In this document: piece by piece, positions 1 through 8,753 of the stretch
Position numbering within the stretch: position 1 is the first letter of the stretch
Layout: every line of letters starts with the position of its first letter
Origin: Candidatus Pelagibacter sp. RS39
Lineage (GTDB): Bacteria; Pseudomonadota; Alphaproteobacteria; Pelagibacterales; Pelagibacteraceae
NCBI RefSeq assembly: GCF_002101315.1
Contig: NZ_CP020777.1
Coordinates: 868,001 to 932,000, forward strand
DNA: 64,000 nucleotides
Direction of reading: 5' to 3'
Made by a program: the position numbers and the translations under genes
Notes under the pieces: generated by a model
The model's input: only the letters and a program-made list of their open reading frames with translations
Databases searched by the model: none
Told to the model about the DNA's origin: nothing

Positions 1-585
1 AACAGATTTTATATACAAGAAAATAAAAAAGACGAATTCATTAATGCGTTTATTGAAAGAACAAAAAAATTAAAAATTGGTAATGGTTTAGATGAAGGAG
101 TTCAGTTAGGTCCTCTAACAACTGCAAAAAGATTAGGAGAAATTGAAGAATTAGTTGAAACAACTAAAAAGGAAGGAGCAAAAGTTTTATTGGGTGGAAA
201 AAGGCCTCAAGGTTTTAACAAAGGATATTTTTATGAGCCAACAGTTTTTGACAATGTAAAGGACAATTTTACAATAATGAAACAAGAACCATTTGGTCCA
301 TTAGTTCCAATGTTGTCATTTAAAACTTTTGATGAAGTAGTTGAGAGAGCTAATGATAATGACTTAGGATTATGTAGTTATATTTATACAAATTCTATGG
401 ACAAAGCTCACAGAGCTTCAGAATTAATGGAAACTGGTACTGTAGCGGTTAATACTCCTGCAGTTGCGATAGCTGAGGCACCTTTTGGCGGAATTAAACA
501 AACTGGATATGGACGTGAAGGTGGTTCAATGGCAATTAAAGATTATCTTAATATAAAGTACACTCACCTTGGTTTGAAATCTTAA
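1..585 (+). CDS. Aldehyde dehydrogenase, C-terminal part (SSADH-like), truncated by window edge
   Basis: The reading frame is open from the first base, so the gene starts outside the window. The visible 194 residues begin with NRFYIQ, which in this family follows directly after the catalytic cysteine; that cysteine must therefore lie a few residues upstream and cannot be checked. Family motifs seen are EPTVFDNV, EPFGPLVP and the C-terminal FGGIKQTGYGREGG followed by YLNIKYTHLGLKS, a tail typical of succinate-semialdehyde and alpha-ketoglutarate-semialdehyde dehydrogenases. It would oxidise an aldehyde to an acid with NAD(P). The stop lies one base before the aldolase start, so the two are probably cotranscribed. 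The substrate is an inference. Confidence 0.9.
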   Translation, partial: NRFYIQENKKDEFINAFIERTKKLKIGNGLDEGVQLGPLTTAKRLGEIEELVETTKKEGAKVLLGGKRPQGFNKGYFYEPTVFDNVKDNFTIMKQEPFGPLVPMLSFKTFDEVVERANDNDLGLCSYIYTNSMDKAHRASELMETGTVAVNTPAVAIAEAPFGGIKQTGYGREGGSMAIKDYLNIKYTHLGLKS

Positions 586-586
586 A

Positions 587-1378
587 ATGAGGCCAAATAA
601 AATAAAAAAGATGATGAGAGATGGTGAGCAAATAATTAATGGCTGGTTACAAATTCCTAGCTCTTTTTCAGCGGAAGTAATGTCTCATCAAGGTTGGGAC
701 TCGCTTACAATTGATATGCAACATGGTGTTATAGATTATCCAAATGCATTACAAATGCTGCAATCAATTTCATCTACAGATGTTACTCCTTTAGCAAGAG
801 TAAACTGGAATGAACCAGGACAAATAATGAAAATTTTAGATGCAGGGTGCTACGGCGTAATTTGTCCAATGGTGAGCAACAAATTTGAAGCTGAAAAATT
901 TGTTCAAGCATGCATGTATCCCCCTAAAGGGTATAGAAGTTTTGGACCAATTAGAGGATTAATTTATGGAGGTTCAGATTATGGAGATTTTGCAAATGAT
1001 GAGATTTTAAAAATGGCAATGATAGAGACAAAAGAAGCCTTAGATAAATTAGATGAAATTATGAGTACGCCTGGAATAGATGGAATTTATATTGGACCTG
1101 CTGACTTAAGTCTGGCTATAGGTCAAAAACCAGCTTTTGATAATCCTGAAGGAAGTCCAACTTATGAAAAGATTTTGAATATATTGGAACATGCAAAAAA
1201 AAATAAAATTTTTGCAGGTATTCATAATGCTAGTCCAGAGTATGCAAAAAAAATGCTTAATTTAGGATTTAATTTGGTAACCATTGGATCCGATCAAAGG
1301 TATATGAGTGCAGGTGCAAAAGATGCTGTATCTAAATTAAAATCAATCAAATCAAAAGAAGACTCTAAAGCTTACTAA
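587..1378 (+). CDS. HpcH/HpaI family aldolase (2-keto-3-deoxy sugar-acid or hydroxy-oxo acid aldolase)
   Basis: The 263-residue protein matches class II, metal-dependent pyruvate aldolases of the HpcH/HpaI family in length and layout. DMQHG (near residue 45) holds the presumed catalytic base region, GYRSFGP is the phosphate/substrate loop, and the metal ligands are the Glu in MIET and the Asp in IGPADLS. Members split 2-keto-3-deoxy acids into pyruvate and an aldehyde. The gene sits between an aldehyde dehydrogenase and a hydroxyacid dehydrogenase, six bases from the latter, which suggests a short catabolic route for a sugar acid. The exact substrate cannot be read from the sequence. Confidence 0.88.
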   Translation: MRPNKIKKMMRDGEQIINGWLQIPSSFSAEVMSHQGWDSLTIDMQHGVIDYPNALQMLQSISSTDVTPLARVNWNEPGQIMKILDAGCYGVICPMVSNKFEAEKFVQACMYPPKGYRSFGPIRGLIYGGSDYGDFANDEILKMAMIETKEALDKLDEIMSTPGIDGIYIGPADLSLAIGQKPAFDNPEGSPTYEKILNILEHAKKNKIFAGIHNASPEYAKKMLNLGFNLVTIGSDQRYMSAGAKDAVSKLKSIKSKEDSKAY

Positions 1379-1384
1379 ATTTAA

Positions 1385-2350
1385 GTGTCAGATAAAAAAA
1401 AAATTTTGATAATTCAACCTATTCATAAAGCAGGGATAGATCTCATAAAGAATAACCCAAACTATGATTATGAGATTATTGAAAATATAGATGACAAAGA
1501 TATTAAACAAAAAATTTTGGAGTGTGATGGTCTATCAATTAGAACAGCAAATTTATCTAGCGAATTAATCAATATATCAAAAAAACTTAAGATTATATCT
1601 CGCCATGGCGTTGGGTACGACAATATTGATCTCAAGTCTTCTAAAGAAAAAAATATCACCTTGGCAATTACGGCTACAGCAAATGCTGTTGCGGTGGCAG
1701 AACATGTTATGTTTATGTTGCTCAATATATCAAAGAGAAAAAACATGTATGATGAGGCTGTTAAAACAGGAAATTTTTCTAATAGAAACAAACTTCCAAA
1801 AACAATTGAACTTTGGAAAAAAAATATTTTAATTGCTGGATTTGGTAGAATTGGTCAATCTTTAATTAGAAGATGCAAAGGATTTGAAATGAATGTTTTT
1901 GTTTATGATCCATTTGTTTCAAAAGATATTATTGAGGAATTGGGTGGAAAAAAAGTTGAAGATCTTACAGAAGCAGTAAAATCTATGGATGCCATTTCTT
2001 TACATATGCCTCTTAATGAAAAAACGAAAAATATTATTAATTATGACTTACTTAAAACAATGAGGAAAAATTGTATAATTATTAATGCTGCAAGAGGTGG
2101 AATGATTAATGAGAATGACTTAGATAAAGCATTAAATGAAAGTCTAATATTTGGTGCAGGTTTAGATGTTTTTGAAACAGAACCACCTAAAGAGGATAAT
2201 CCTCTGCTAAAAAACAATAAAGTTTTTTTAAGTCCTCATACCGCTGCATTTACTGAGGAATGCATGATAAGAATGGGAAAAGAAACAATACAAAATATAA
2301 TTGATTTTTTTGAAAAAAAATTAGACAAATCAAAAATTATTAAACTTTAA
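1385..2350 (+). CDS. D-isomer-specific 2-hydroxyacid dehydrogenase
   Basis: A 321-residue NAD-dependent dehydrogenase starting at GTG, six bases after the aldolase stop. The substrate domain contains SRHGVGYDNIDL; the nucleotide-binding glycine motif GFGRIGQ lies near residue 152. The catalytic set is present in order: Arg in NAARGGMI, Glu in LDVFETEPP and His in LSPHTAAFTEE. The family includes phosphoglycerate, hydroxypyruvate and glyoxylate reductases. There is no C-terminal ACT domain, so it is not a typical regulated SerA. With the neighbouring aldolase it could reduce the aldol-cleavage product, for example a glyoxylate- or hydroxypyruvate-like compound, but this is inference. Confidence 0.9.
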   Translation: MSDKKKILIIQPIHKAGIDLIKNNPNYDYEIIENIDDKDIKQKILECDGLSIRTANLSSELINISKKLKIISRHGVGYDNIDLKSSKEKNITLAITATANAVAVAEHVMFMLLNISKRKNMYDEAVKTGNFSNRNKLPKTIELWKKNILIAGFGRIGQSLIRRCKGFEMNVFVYDPFVSKDIIEELGGKKVEDLTEAVKSMDAISLHMPLNEKTKNIINYDLLKTMRKNCIIINAARGGMINENDLDKALNESLIFGAGLDVFETEPPKEDNPLLKNNKVFLSPHTAAFTEECMIRMGKETIQNIIDFFEKKLDKSKIIKL

Positions 2351-2352
2351 TT

Positions 2353-2853
2353 ATGCGAATAAATTTTAAAAATTTTGGACTATTAGAAGCATTAGTATTG
2401 TTATCATTAGTATATGTGGTTGGGATGTTGATTTGGACCGCAAGTACAAGGCCCGCAGTTGAAGCAAAAGCTAACTTAGTCAAAGAAAATCATAAGAAAG
2501 TAGTCGATTTTATCAATGGAGAAATAAATAATTGCGGGAATAATGATGAAGGTAAATTGACTGTTTGGGGTGATCCGTGTAATGGCGAGTGGTCCTCATC
2601 CAAAGTTGTGAATTATATAAACAAAAATCTTAATATAGAGAATCCTTTTTCAGAGGATACTAAAGTAAAAACTGATCCTGATCCTAGAATTAAAGCAGAA
2701 GGTAAGGCGGGGCAATCAGTTGAGATGGGTGTTATATTTGTGATGTCATCAAATTTTTTACCTGATCCTGGATCTGAATGGGTTGTGGGTACTTGTTTTA
2801 AATCTCCATGTGTTGCTGCCGGAAATAATGAACTCACTTCACTCTATAGATAA
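2353..2853 (+). CDS. Hypothetical pilin-like protein with N-terminal hydrophobic helix
   Basis: I do not recognise this 166-residue protein. It starts two bases after the dehydrogenase stop. A short basic head (MRINFKNFG) is followed by a helix of about 22 hydrophobic residues containing a single Glu (LLEALVLLSL), then a soluble domain with two cysteine pairs, one near residues 56-76 and one in GTCFKSPC near the C terminus. Basic head, glycine, hydrophobic helix with Glu and C-terminal disulfide candidate recall type IV pilins and pseudopilins. However, the Glu is at +3 from the glycine rather than the usual +5, so a signal-anchored periplasmic protein is equally possible. No pilus assembly genes are nearby. 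Confidence 0.7.
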   Translation: MRINFKNFGLLEALVLLSLVYVVGMLIWTASTRPAVEAKANLVKENHKKVVDFINGEINNCGNNDEGKLTVWGDPCNGEWSSSKVVNYINKNLNIENPFSEDTKVKTDPDPRIKAEGKAGQSVEMGVIFVMSSNFLPDPGSEWVVGTCFKSPCVAAGNNELTSLYR

Positions 2854-3756
2854 TCAATTTTTATAAATTTCAATTTCAGATTTTTTTAATGTATCTGTAA
2901 GATAATTATGACCAATTTTTGCATACTCTAACGGATTTGCTTTTGCCGGATCCTGCTCTGCCTCAACCACCAACCATCCTGAATAATTATTATTTTTTAA
3001 TACATTAAATAAAGGTTGATAATCAATACAACCATCTCCTGGTACTGTAAACGCACCCTCTAAGAAAGCACCTCTAAAACTTAAGTCCTCTTTTAAAGAT
3101 TTTTCAAGAACTTGTTTTCTTATATCTTTACAATGGACGTGCAAAATTCTCTCATGATAATTTTGTAATATGTATTTTGAGTCCCCTTTTGCAAATAACA
3201 TGTGTCCTGTATCTAATGTTAATTTTACACTTTCATGAGTATTTTCTATAAGTCTTTCAGTATCTTTTTGAGTTTCAATTACTGTTCCCATGTGATGATG
3301 ATATGCCAAAGGCATTCCTTCATCCTCTAAATATTTTCCTAGTTCAGAAATTTTTTCACAAAACTTCTGCCATTCATCCCTTTCCATTTGAGGCCGAGTT
3401 GATAATTTTCTATTAGGATCTCCTTGTATAGAGCCAGAAACTTCCGCAAAAACTATACAAGGTGCATCACAATCTTTAAATAAATCTAGTTGTTCTTGAA
3501 TGGATTTTTTTTCTTCCTCAACAGAATTTTTTCTTAGATTAGCACCATACCATCCTGAGCAAAGTTTAAGATTAAATTGATCTAATTTTGGAATTAATTC
3601 CGAAGATTTCTTTGGAAATTTTCCGCCAAACTCTATGCCTATATAGCCTGCTTCATTGGCTTCTTTTAAACATTGTTCTAATGAGGTGTCACCACCTAAC
3701 TCAGGCATGTCATCATTACTCCATGCAATGGGTGCAACTCCTAATTTTACTGACAT
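2854..3756 (-). CDS. iolE: Inosose dehydratase, sugar phosphate isomerase/epimerase (IolE-like)
   Basis: The 300-residue protein has the TIM-barrel fold of the xylose isomerase-like family. Its opening, GVAPIAWSNDDMPELGGDTS followed by LEQCLKEANEAGYIGIEFGGKFP, is the characteristic IolE start. Metal-binding candidates are in YHHHMGTVIE, LTLDTGHMLFAKGD and WLVVEAEQDP, where IolE enzymes place their metal ligands. IolE dehydrates 2-keto-myo-inositol in inositol catabolism. The gene is divergent from the inositol dehydrogenase with only 44 bases between them, so both promoters lie in that gap. The other iol enzymes (iolD, iolB, iolC, iolJ) are not in this window. Confidence 0.87.
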   Translation of the reverse strand: MSVKLGVAPIAWSNDDMPELGGDTSLEQCLKEANEAGYIGIEFGGKFPKKSSELIPKLDQFNLKLCSGWYGANLRKNSVEEEKKSIQEQLDLFKDCDAPCIVFAEVSGSIQGDPNRKLSTRPQMERDEWQKFCEKISELGKYLEDEGMPLAYHHHMGTVIETQKDTERLIENTHESVKLTLDTGHMLFAKGDSKYILQNYHERILHVHCKDIRKQVLEKSLKEDLSFRGAFLEGAFTVPGDGCIDYQPLFNVLKNNNYSGWLVVEAEQDPAKANPLEYAKIGHNYLTDTLKKSEIEIYKN

Positions 3757-3800
3757 AAGAAATTTTTTTAGTTAAGTTATTATTTTAATACAAATTTTAA

Positions 3801-4802
3801 ATGATTGATATAGCTTTATTTGGACTTGGTAGAATTGGTATTATGCATGGAAAAAATTTAATGCGTAGTAAAGATTTTAATCTTAAATATATTTATGACA
3901 TTGAACAAAAATTATCTAAAAAGTATTCAAAAACATTAAAAACAAAAGCTATAAACAATCCATCTTTGGCTTATAAAGATAAAGATATAAAAGCTATTTT
4001 TATTGCCTCAACAACATCAACACATATTAAATTTATTTTAGATGGTGTTAAGAATAAAAAAATTATCTTTTGTGAAAAACCACTGGATTTAAGTATTAAG
4101 AAAATTGAGTCCTGCAAAAAAAAAATTAAAAGATTAAATCCAAAAATACAATTAGGTTTTAATAGACGATATGACCCAACACACAATAATTTAAGAAAAC
4201 AATTACTAAGTGGAAAAATAGGTAAATTAGAAAAAATTATTATCACTAGTCGTGATCCTGCCCCACCAACTATGAAATATCTAAAAGAATCTGGTGGTAT
4301 TTTTAGAGATATGATGATCCATGATTTTGATCTTGTTAGATTCTACCTTGGTAATGATGAGCCTGCGAAAATAATAGCTTCTGGTAGCAACATATCAGAC
4401 AAAAGATTTGATAAAATAAAAGATTTTGAATTAGCATCTACCATAATTAGATCTAAAGCTGGTGTTCAGTGCATAATAACTAATTCCAGACATTGTAGTT
4501 TCGGTTATGATCAAAGAATAGAATTATTTGGATCAAAAGGTATGTTAATTTCAGAAAATAAAAGACAAAACGAGACATCTTTATATTCTGCACAATCAAC
4601 TTCGAACAAATCTCCTTTGCTTAATTTTTTTATTGAGAGGTATAAAGATGCTTATAAAAATCAACTAAAGGATTTTGCAAAATTTATAAGAAAGAAAATT
4701 CAACCTCTTGCAGGATTTGAAGAGGGAAGAAAAGCTCTGATAATTGCGAATGCAGCTCAAAAATCTTTACAATCAAAAAAGTTTGAAAAACTTAATCTTT
4801 AA
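3801..4802 (+). CDS. iolG: Inositol 2-dehydrogenase / GFO-IDH-MocA oxidoreductase
   Basis: A 333-residue NAD-dependent oxidoreductase. The Rossmann motif GLGRIGIMHG is at residues 8-17, the family EKP motif (CEKPLDLS) is near residue 92, and the C-terminal domain holds GFNRRYDP and SGGIFRDMMIHDFDLVRFYL, whose Asp and His are the catalytic pair of inositol dehydrogenases. It would oxidise myo-inositol to 2-keto-myo-inositol, the substrate of the divergent IolE. The inositol-type ABC transporter downstream supports this role. Another polyol substrate of the same family cannot be excluded. Confidence 0.86.
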   Translation: MIDIALFGLGRIGIMHGKNLMRSKDFNLKYIYDIEQKLSKKYSKTLKTKAINNPSLAYKDKDIKAIFIASTTSTHIKFILDGVKNKKIIFCEKPLDLSIKKIESCKKKIKRLNPKIQLGFNRRYDPTHNNLRKQLLSGKIGKLEKIIITSRDPAPPTMKYLKESGGIFRDMMIHDFDLVRFYLGNDEPAKIIASGSNISDKRFDKIKDFELASTIIRSKAGVQCIITNSRHCSFGYDQRIELFGSKGMLISENKRQNETSLYSAQSTSNKSPLLNFFIERYKDAYKNQLKDFAKFIRKKIQPLAGFEEGRKALIIANAAQKSLQSKKFEKLNL

Positions 4803-4903
4803 TTGAATCAACCATAAGTAGAATGCAACCTGTCTGCTTTACAACCAAATAATATTTTGATTAGATTTTATATTTAAAAGTTAACTTTAATTAGAGGAAA
4901 ATA

Positions 4904-5827
4904 ATGAAAACAATAAAAAACTTTATATTAGCTTTAGCTGCATGGGCAATGATGTCTGTATCTGCTTTAGCTGTAGATATAATTGTGGTTTCTCATGGTC
5001 AAGCAAACGATCCTTTTTGGTCTGTTGCTAAAAATGGAGTAGATGCTGGATGTAAAGATATGAAAATATCTTGTAAGTACACAGCACCTGCTACTTTTGA
5101 CATGGTAGAAATGGCAAAACTAATTGACAATGCTGTATCACAAAAACCAAAAGGTATTGTGATCACTTTACCAGATGCTGCTGCTTTAGGAAAATCAGTA
5201 AAAGCTGCAATTGCTGCTGGTATTCCAGTTATTTCAATGAACTCTGGATCTGACGACTTTGCTTCTTTAGGAATAAGTGCACACGTTGGTCAAACTGAGT
5301 TTGAAGCTGGTGTAGGTGGCGGACAAAAAATGAAAGCTGCTGGTGGTAAAAAAGCATTATGCGTTAACCATGAAGTAGGTAACGTTGCACTAGATAGAAG
5401 ATGTGCTGGTTTCAAAAAAGGTTTTGGTGGATCTGTAGATATTTTAGGTACATCTAATGACCCAACTGAAATTCAAAAAGCTGTTGCTGCTAAATTAGGT
5501 GGTGGATATGACACTATACTAACTTTAGGTGCAGGTTTATCTGGTGAAGCGGCTCTCAAAGCTTTAGAAGCTGCTGGAAAAGTTGGATCTGTGAAACTTG
5601 GAACATTTGATATGTCTCCAAACATGTTAAAAGCTGCTGCTGCAGGTAAAGTAGAGTTTTTAATTGACCAACAACAATACTTACAAGGTTACCTACCAAT
5701 TGCTATTTTTGGACAATATATGAGATGGGGAACAATGCCAGCTGGTGTAGTTATGACTGGTCCTGGATTTGTAACTCCTGACAATGCTTCAAAAGTAATT
5801 AAGTGGGCAGCTCAAGGTTATAGATAA
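4904..5827 (+). CDS. Sugar (probable myo-inositol) ABC transporter, periplasmic binding protein
   Basis: The 307-residue protein starts with a clear Sec signal peptide (basic MKTIKN, hydrophobic core, cleavage likely after SALA near residue 23). The mature part is a Peripla_BP_4 sugar-binding protein: VVSHGQANDPFWSVAKNG at the front, GIVITLPDAAALGKSVKAA and GIPVISMNSG in the first lobe, and DQQQYLQGYLPIAI near the end. A Shine-Dalgarno-like AGAGGA precedes the ATG. Its GC- and Ala/Gly-rich codon use suggests high expression, as usual for SAR11 binding proteins. A strong hairpin terminator follows the stop. Inositol as ligand is inferred from the adjacent dehydrogenase and dehydratase. Confidence 0.9.
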   Translation: MKTIKNFILALAAWAMMSVSALAVDIIVVSHGQANDPFWSVAKNGVDAGCKDMKISCKYTAPATFDMVEMAKLIDNAVSQKPKGIVITLPDAAALGKSVKAAIAAGIPVISMNSGSDDFASLGISAHVGQTEFEAGVGGGQKMKAAGGKKALCVNHEVGNVALDRRCAGFKKGFGGSVDILGTSNDPTEIQKAVAAKLGGGYDTILTLGAGLSGEAALKALEAAGKVGSVKLGTFDMSPNMLKAAAAGKVEFLIDQQQYLQGYLPIAIFGQYMRWGTMPAGVVMTGPGFVTPDNASKVIKWAAQGYR

Positions 5828-5835
5828 AAATAATT

Positions 5836-5870
5836 AAAAGGCCTGAGTAATATTACTCAGGCCTTTTTTT
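5836..5870 (+). terminator. Intrinsic terminator after the binding-protein gene
   Basis: A perfect 32-base palindrome (5836-5867, half site AAAAGGCCTGAGTAAT) runs into seven T (5864-5870). It starts nine bases after the binding-protein stop and ends 19 bases before the permease start. The position fits partial termination or transcript-end protection, giving more binding protein than membrane components. Confidence 0.9.
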
Positions 5871-5889
5871 AAATTTCACATAATATTAC

Positions 5890-7017
5890 ATGTCAATTAA
5901 GTCACAAAGTATTCAATCCAAAAAACAAAGTGGACAAGATGAAAGACTTAAAGAAATTTCTCCATTAAAAGTTTTACTAAATCGGCCAGAACTTGGGGCT
6001 TTAGGCGGGGCAATTTTAGTATTCATATTTTTTGGAATTGTTGCTGGTGATACAGGAATGTTTAGCGCCTATGGAACATTAAACTTTTTAGATGTATCAG
6101 CTAACTTAGGAATTATTGCTATTGCTGCTGCCATGTTGATGATTGGTGGAGAATTTGATTTATCAATTGGTTCTATGATTGGTTTTGCTGGTATCTGTAT
6201 TGCGATACCAGCTATTTATTGGGGATGGCCTTTATGGATGGCAATAGTTTTTGCTTTTGCTATGGCAGTTTTGATCGGTTATTTTAATGGAATAATGGTA
6301 GTCAAATCTGGACTCCCATCATTTATTGTTACACTTGCAATGCTATTTATATTAAGAGGAGCAACCTTAGCGATTACAAGATTGATAACTGGAAGAACGC
6401 AAGTTCCTGGTTTAAGGGTTTTAATAGAAGATGATCCAATTGCATGGATATTTGCTACTGATACATTTCAATGGTTGTTCACTTGGCTTGGATCAATGAA
6501 GTTAATTGAGTTAAGAACTGATGGTACTCCTTTAGCAACAGGAATTCCACCTTCAGTTATTTGGTTCATTGCTCTTACTTTATTTGCAACTTGGATACTT
6601 ATGAAAACTAGATATGGAAACTGGATTTTTGCTTCAGGTGGTGACAAAGTTGGTGCTACAAATGTTGGTGTTCCAGTTGGAAGAGTTAAAATAAGCTTAT
6701 TTATTGGTACTGCAGTTGCTTCAACTATATTTGCATGTATTCAAGTATTAGATGCAGGATCAGCAGATACAATGAGAGGAACATTAAAAGAATTAGAAGC
6801 TATTGCTGCAGCAGTTGTTGGTGGTTGTTTGTTGACTGGAGGTTATGGTTCTGCAATTGGAGCAGCTTTAGGTGCAATTATTTTTGGAACAGTTTCTATG
6901 GGTATATTCTATACAGATGTAGACACAGATTGGTTCAAAGTTTTTTTAGGAGCAATGATGTTAATTGCTGTAGTGTTTAATAATTATATTAGAAAAAAAG
7001 TTACAGAAACAAAATAA
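5890..7017 (+). CDS. Sugar ABC transporter permease (BPD_transp_2)
   Basis: A 375-residue integral membrane protein of the ribose/xylose/inositol permease family, with roughly ten hydrophobic segments after a charged cytoplasmic head. Typical motifs are [34 protein letters not shown] and [20 protein letters not shown], the last matching the conserved cytoplasmic loop that contacts the ATPase, followed by [15 protein letters not shown]. The stop overlaps the ATPase start by one base. It is separated from the binding-protein gene by a terminator and has no evident promoter of its own, so it probably depends on readthrough. Confidence 0.92.
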   Translation: MSIKSQSIQSKKQSGQDERLKEISPLKVLLNRPELGALGGAILVFIFFGIVAGDTGMFSAYGTLNFLDVSANLGIIAIAAAMLMIGGEFDLSIGSMIGFAGICIAIPAIYWGWPLWMAIVFAFAMAVLIGYFNGIMVVKSGLPSFIVTLAMLFILRGATLAITRLITGRTQVPGLRVLIEDDPIAWIFATDTFQWLFTWLGSMKLIELRTDGTPLATGIPPSVIWFIALTLFATWILMKTRYGNWIFASGGDKVGATNVGVPVGRVKISLFIGTAVASTIFACIQVLDAGSADTMRGTLKELEAIAAAVVGGCLLTGGYGSAIGAALGAIIFGTVSMGIFYTDVDTDWFKVFLGAMMLIAVVFNNYIRKKVTETK

Positions 7018-7811
7018 TGTCTGAATACTTAGTTCAATTTAATAACATCAGTAAATTTTTTGGTAAAGTAATAGCTTTGAAAGATGTGACTATGAAATTA
7101 AAAAGAGGAGAAATCATGTGTCTCCTTGGTGATAATGGAGCTGGGAAATCAACTTTAATAAAAACTTTGGCAGGTGTTCATAGACCTGATGAAGGTAAAA
7201 TAATATTTGAAGATAAAGAAATAGTTTTTGACTCTCCGAGAGATGCTCTAGATATTGGAATAGGAACTGTATATCAAGATCTTGCTTTAGTTTCTTTAAT
7301 GAGTGTTACTAGAAATTTCTTTATGGGAAGAGAGCCCCAAAAGGGTTTACCTTTTTTTAAGACATTTGATATTGAAAAAGCTAATAAGATTGCTGCTGAA
7401 AGAATGGGTCAGATTGGGATTGATGTAAGAGATCCATCTCAAGCAGTAGGTACGATGTCTGGTGGTGAAAGACAATGCTTGGCAATTTCTAGAGCAATTT
7501 ATTTTGGTGCAAAAGTTTTAGTTTTAGATGAACCTACTTCTGCGCTTGGAGTACACCAAGCATCTATGGTTTTAAAATATATAGTGAAAGCTGCTTCACA
7601 AGGATTAGCAGTAATATTAATTACTCACAACGTTCACCATGCCTACCCTGTTGGTAATAGTTTTACAGTTTTAAATAGAGGTAGAAGCATGGGCACATTT
7701 CAAAAAAAAGATATTTCTAGAGAAAAACTTTTAAGTATGATGGCAGGTGGAGAAGAGCTTGATAAACTTGAAGTTGAATTAAAAGAGATAGACAGGATAG
7801 CTACAAATTAA
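7017..7811 (+). CDS. Sugar ABC transporter ATP-binding protein
   Basis: A 264-residue single-domain ABC ATPase. Walker A is GDNGAGKST near residue 38, the signature is [13 protein letters not shown], and Walker B is [12 protein letters not shown] with the switch His in [11 protein letters not shown]. Many sugar transporters of this family use a fused double ATPase of about 500 residues (RbsA type); this one is the single-domain form, as in fructose (FrcA) systems, and would act as a homodimer. The start overlaps the permease stop by one base, which indicates coupled translation. Together with the two genes upstream it completes the importer. Confidence 0.93.
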   Translation: MSEYLVQFNNISKFFGKVIALKDVTMKLKRGEIMCLLGDNGAGKSTLIKTLAGVHRPDEGKIIFEDKEIVFDSPRDALDIGIGTVYQDLALVSLMSVTRNFFMGREPQKGLPFFKTFDIEKANKIAAERMGQIGIDVRDPSQAVGTMSGGERQCLAISRAIYFGAKVLVLDEPTSALGVHQASMVLKYIVKAASQGLAVILITHNVHHAYPVGNSFTVLNRGRSMGTFQKKDISREKLLSMMAGGEELDKLEVELKEIDRIATN

Positions 7812-7889
7812 TTTTACCAATCTCAAATCACATTTGCTTATTTATCATATCTAAAAATAATTTGGTTTGTTATAATTAATATAAAAAAT

Positions 7890-7895
7890 AGGAGG
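7890..7895 (+). promoter_or_regulatory. Strong ribosome binding site, GYD gene
   Basis: AGGAGG lies five bases before the ATG at 7900, an unusually complete Shine-Dalgarno site for this A+T-rich window. A TATAAT hexamer at 7870-7875 may be the promoter -10 element, but I see no good -35 element. With the terminator behind the gene this marks a one-gene, well-expressed unit. Confidence 0.6.
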
Positions 7896-7899
7896 TTAA

Positions 7900-8223
7900 A
7901 TGAAGTTTGTTGTATTAGGTAAATATTCAACTCAAGGTCTTGCTGGTTTTGTAAAAAACCCATCTGATAATAGACAAGAAGCCGCAAAAAAAATTACTGA
8001 AGCTGCTGGCGGAAAACTTTTAGAGATGATGACATTAAGAGGAGCATATGATTTCATCGCTATAATTGAGGGATCAGATTTTGAAACTATGGCTGGAATG
8101 AAAATGTTAATGCAATCAACAGGAACTATTGAAGATATGAATATCATGGAAGCTGTTGATTTCAATAAAGCTGCAGAAAAAGCGGCAAAAGCTGCTTCTG
8201 CTTATAGACCAGTTGGTAAATAA
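7900..8223 (+). CDS. GYD domain-containing protein
   Basis: A 107-residue protein of the GYD family, small alpha/beta proteins named for a Gly-Tyr-Asp motif; here the motif is in RGAYDFIAIIEGSD near residue 47 (GAYD). The head KFVVLGKYSTQGLAG is also typical. The biochemical function of the family is not established. The gene is monocistronic, with a full AGGAGG ribosome binding site in front and a terminator behind, and its Ala-rich codon use resembles that of the abundant binding protein upstream. High expression is inferred from this. Confidence 0.85.
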   Translation: MKFVVLGKYSTQGLAGFVKNPSDNRQEAAKKITEAAGGKLLEMMTLRGAYDFIAIIEGSDFETMAGMKMLMQSTGTIEDMNIMEAVDFNKAAEKAAKAASAYRPVGK

Positions 8224-8226
8224 TTT

Positions 8227-8276
8227 TTAATATTAACTCCTGGTCTAATAGCTAGGAGTTATATTAATTTTTTTTT
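8227..8276 (+). terminator. Intrinsic terminator after the GYD gene
   Basis: The stem AACTCCT (8235-8241) pairs with AGGAGTT (8254-8260) and extends outward as TTAATAT/ATATTAA past one bulged T; nine T follow at 8268-8276. It overlaps the last codons of the convergent thioesterase gene, so one element closes the plus-strand transcript inside the neighbouring gene. Confidence 0.85.
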
Positions 8277-8737
8277 AATTTTGAAGAAAATTTAAGATTT
8301 TCATTATTAAATTTTGAATAATGTTTTTGGATATAATCATCCATAATTTTTACTTTTTCATCTTCAAATTCAGAAACTTTTCTACTATTTAGATCAACAT
8401 ATAAAGCGAGAACTTCTATAGTTGATGCGAGAAACTTTTTTTCTTTATGAACCATCTCCATTTTATATTGCAGTCTTTTTTTATCGTGATCAAAATAAAT
8501 TAGATTAACATCAACCTCATCATCAACTTTGAGCTCTTGATTATAGGTAATATTTGACTCTACAATCATCGTGCTTTTGCCAGTTGTTTTTGCTGAATGC
8601 TCTCCCATTTTAAAAATACTATTCAAAATATCTGCTCCATATTTATCAAAGATTAAAAGATAATATGATACGTTCATATGATCATTATAATCTATCCAAT
8701 CTTTAATGATTTTTTGAGAGCTAAGATAAACAGACAT
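8264..8737 (-). CDS. Acyl-CoA thioesterase, 4HBT/hotdog family
   Basis: A 157-residue hotdog-fold protein. The motif DWIDYNDHMNVSYYLLIFD near residue 15 carries the Asp and His-Met-Asn of 4-hydroxybenzoyl-CoA thioesterase-like enzymes, and ESNITYNQELKVDDEVDV is the typical second strand region. It would hydrolyse a CoA thioester; similar proteins occur in carnitine/betaine pathways, but the substrate is not evident here. The start is 17 bases downstream of the DUF779 stop on the same strand, so it may belong to that transcript. Confidence 0.82.
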   Translation of the reverse strand: MSVYLSSQKIIKDWIDYNDHMNVSYYLLIFDKYGADILNSIFKMGEHSAKTTGKSTMIVESNITYNQELKVDDEVDVNLIYFDHDKKRLQYKMEMVHKEKKFLASTIEVLALYVDLNSRKVSEFEDEKVKIMDDYIQKHYSKFNNENLKFSSKLKKN

Positions 8738-8753
8738 CTAATATCTAAAATGA

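Noticed and set aside
1468..1791. Long open frame on the minus strand inside the hydroxyacid dehydrogenase, and similar antisense frames elsewhere
   Set aside because: They lie fully inside well-recognised genes, have no family features and follow from codon bias on the other strand.
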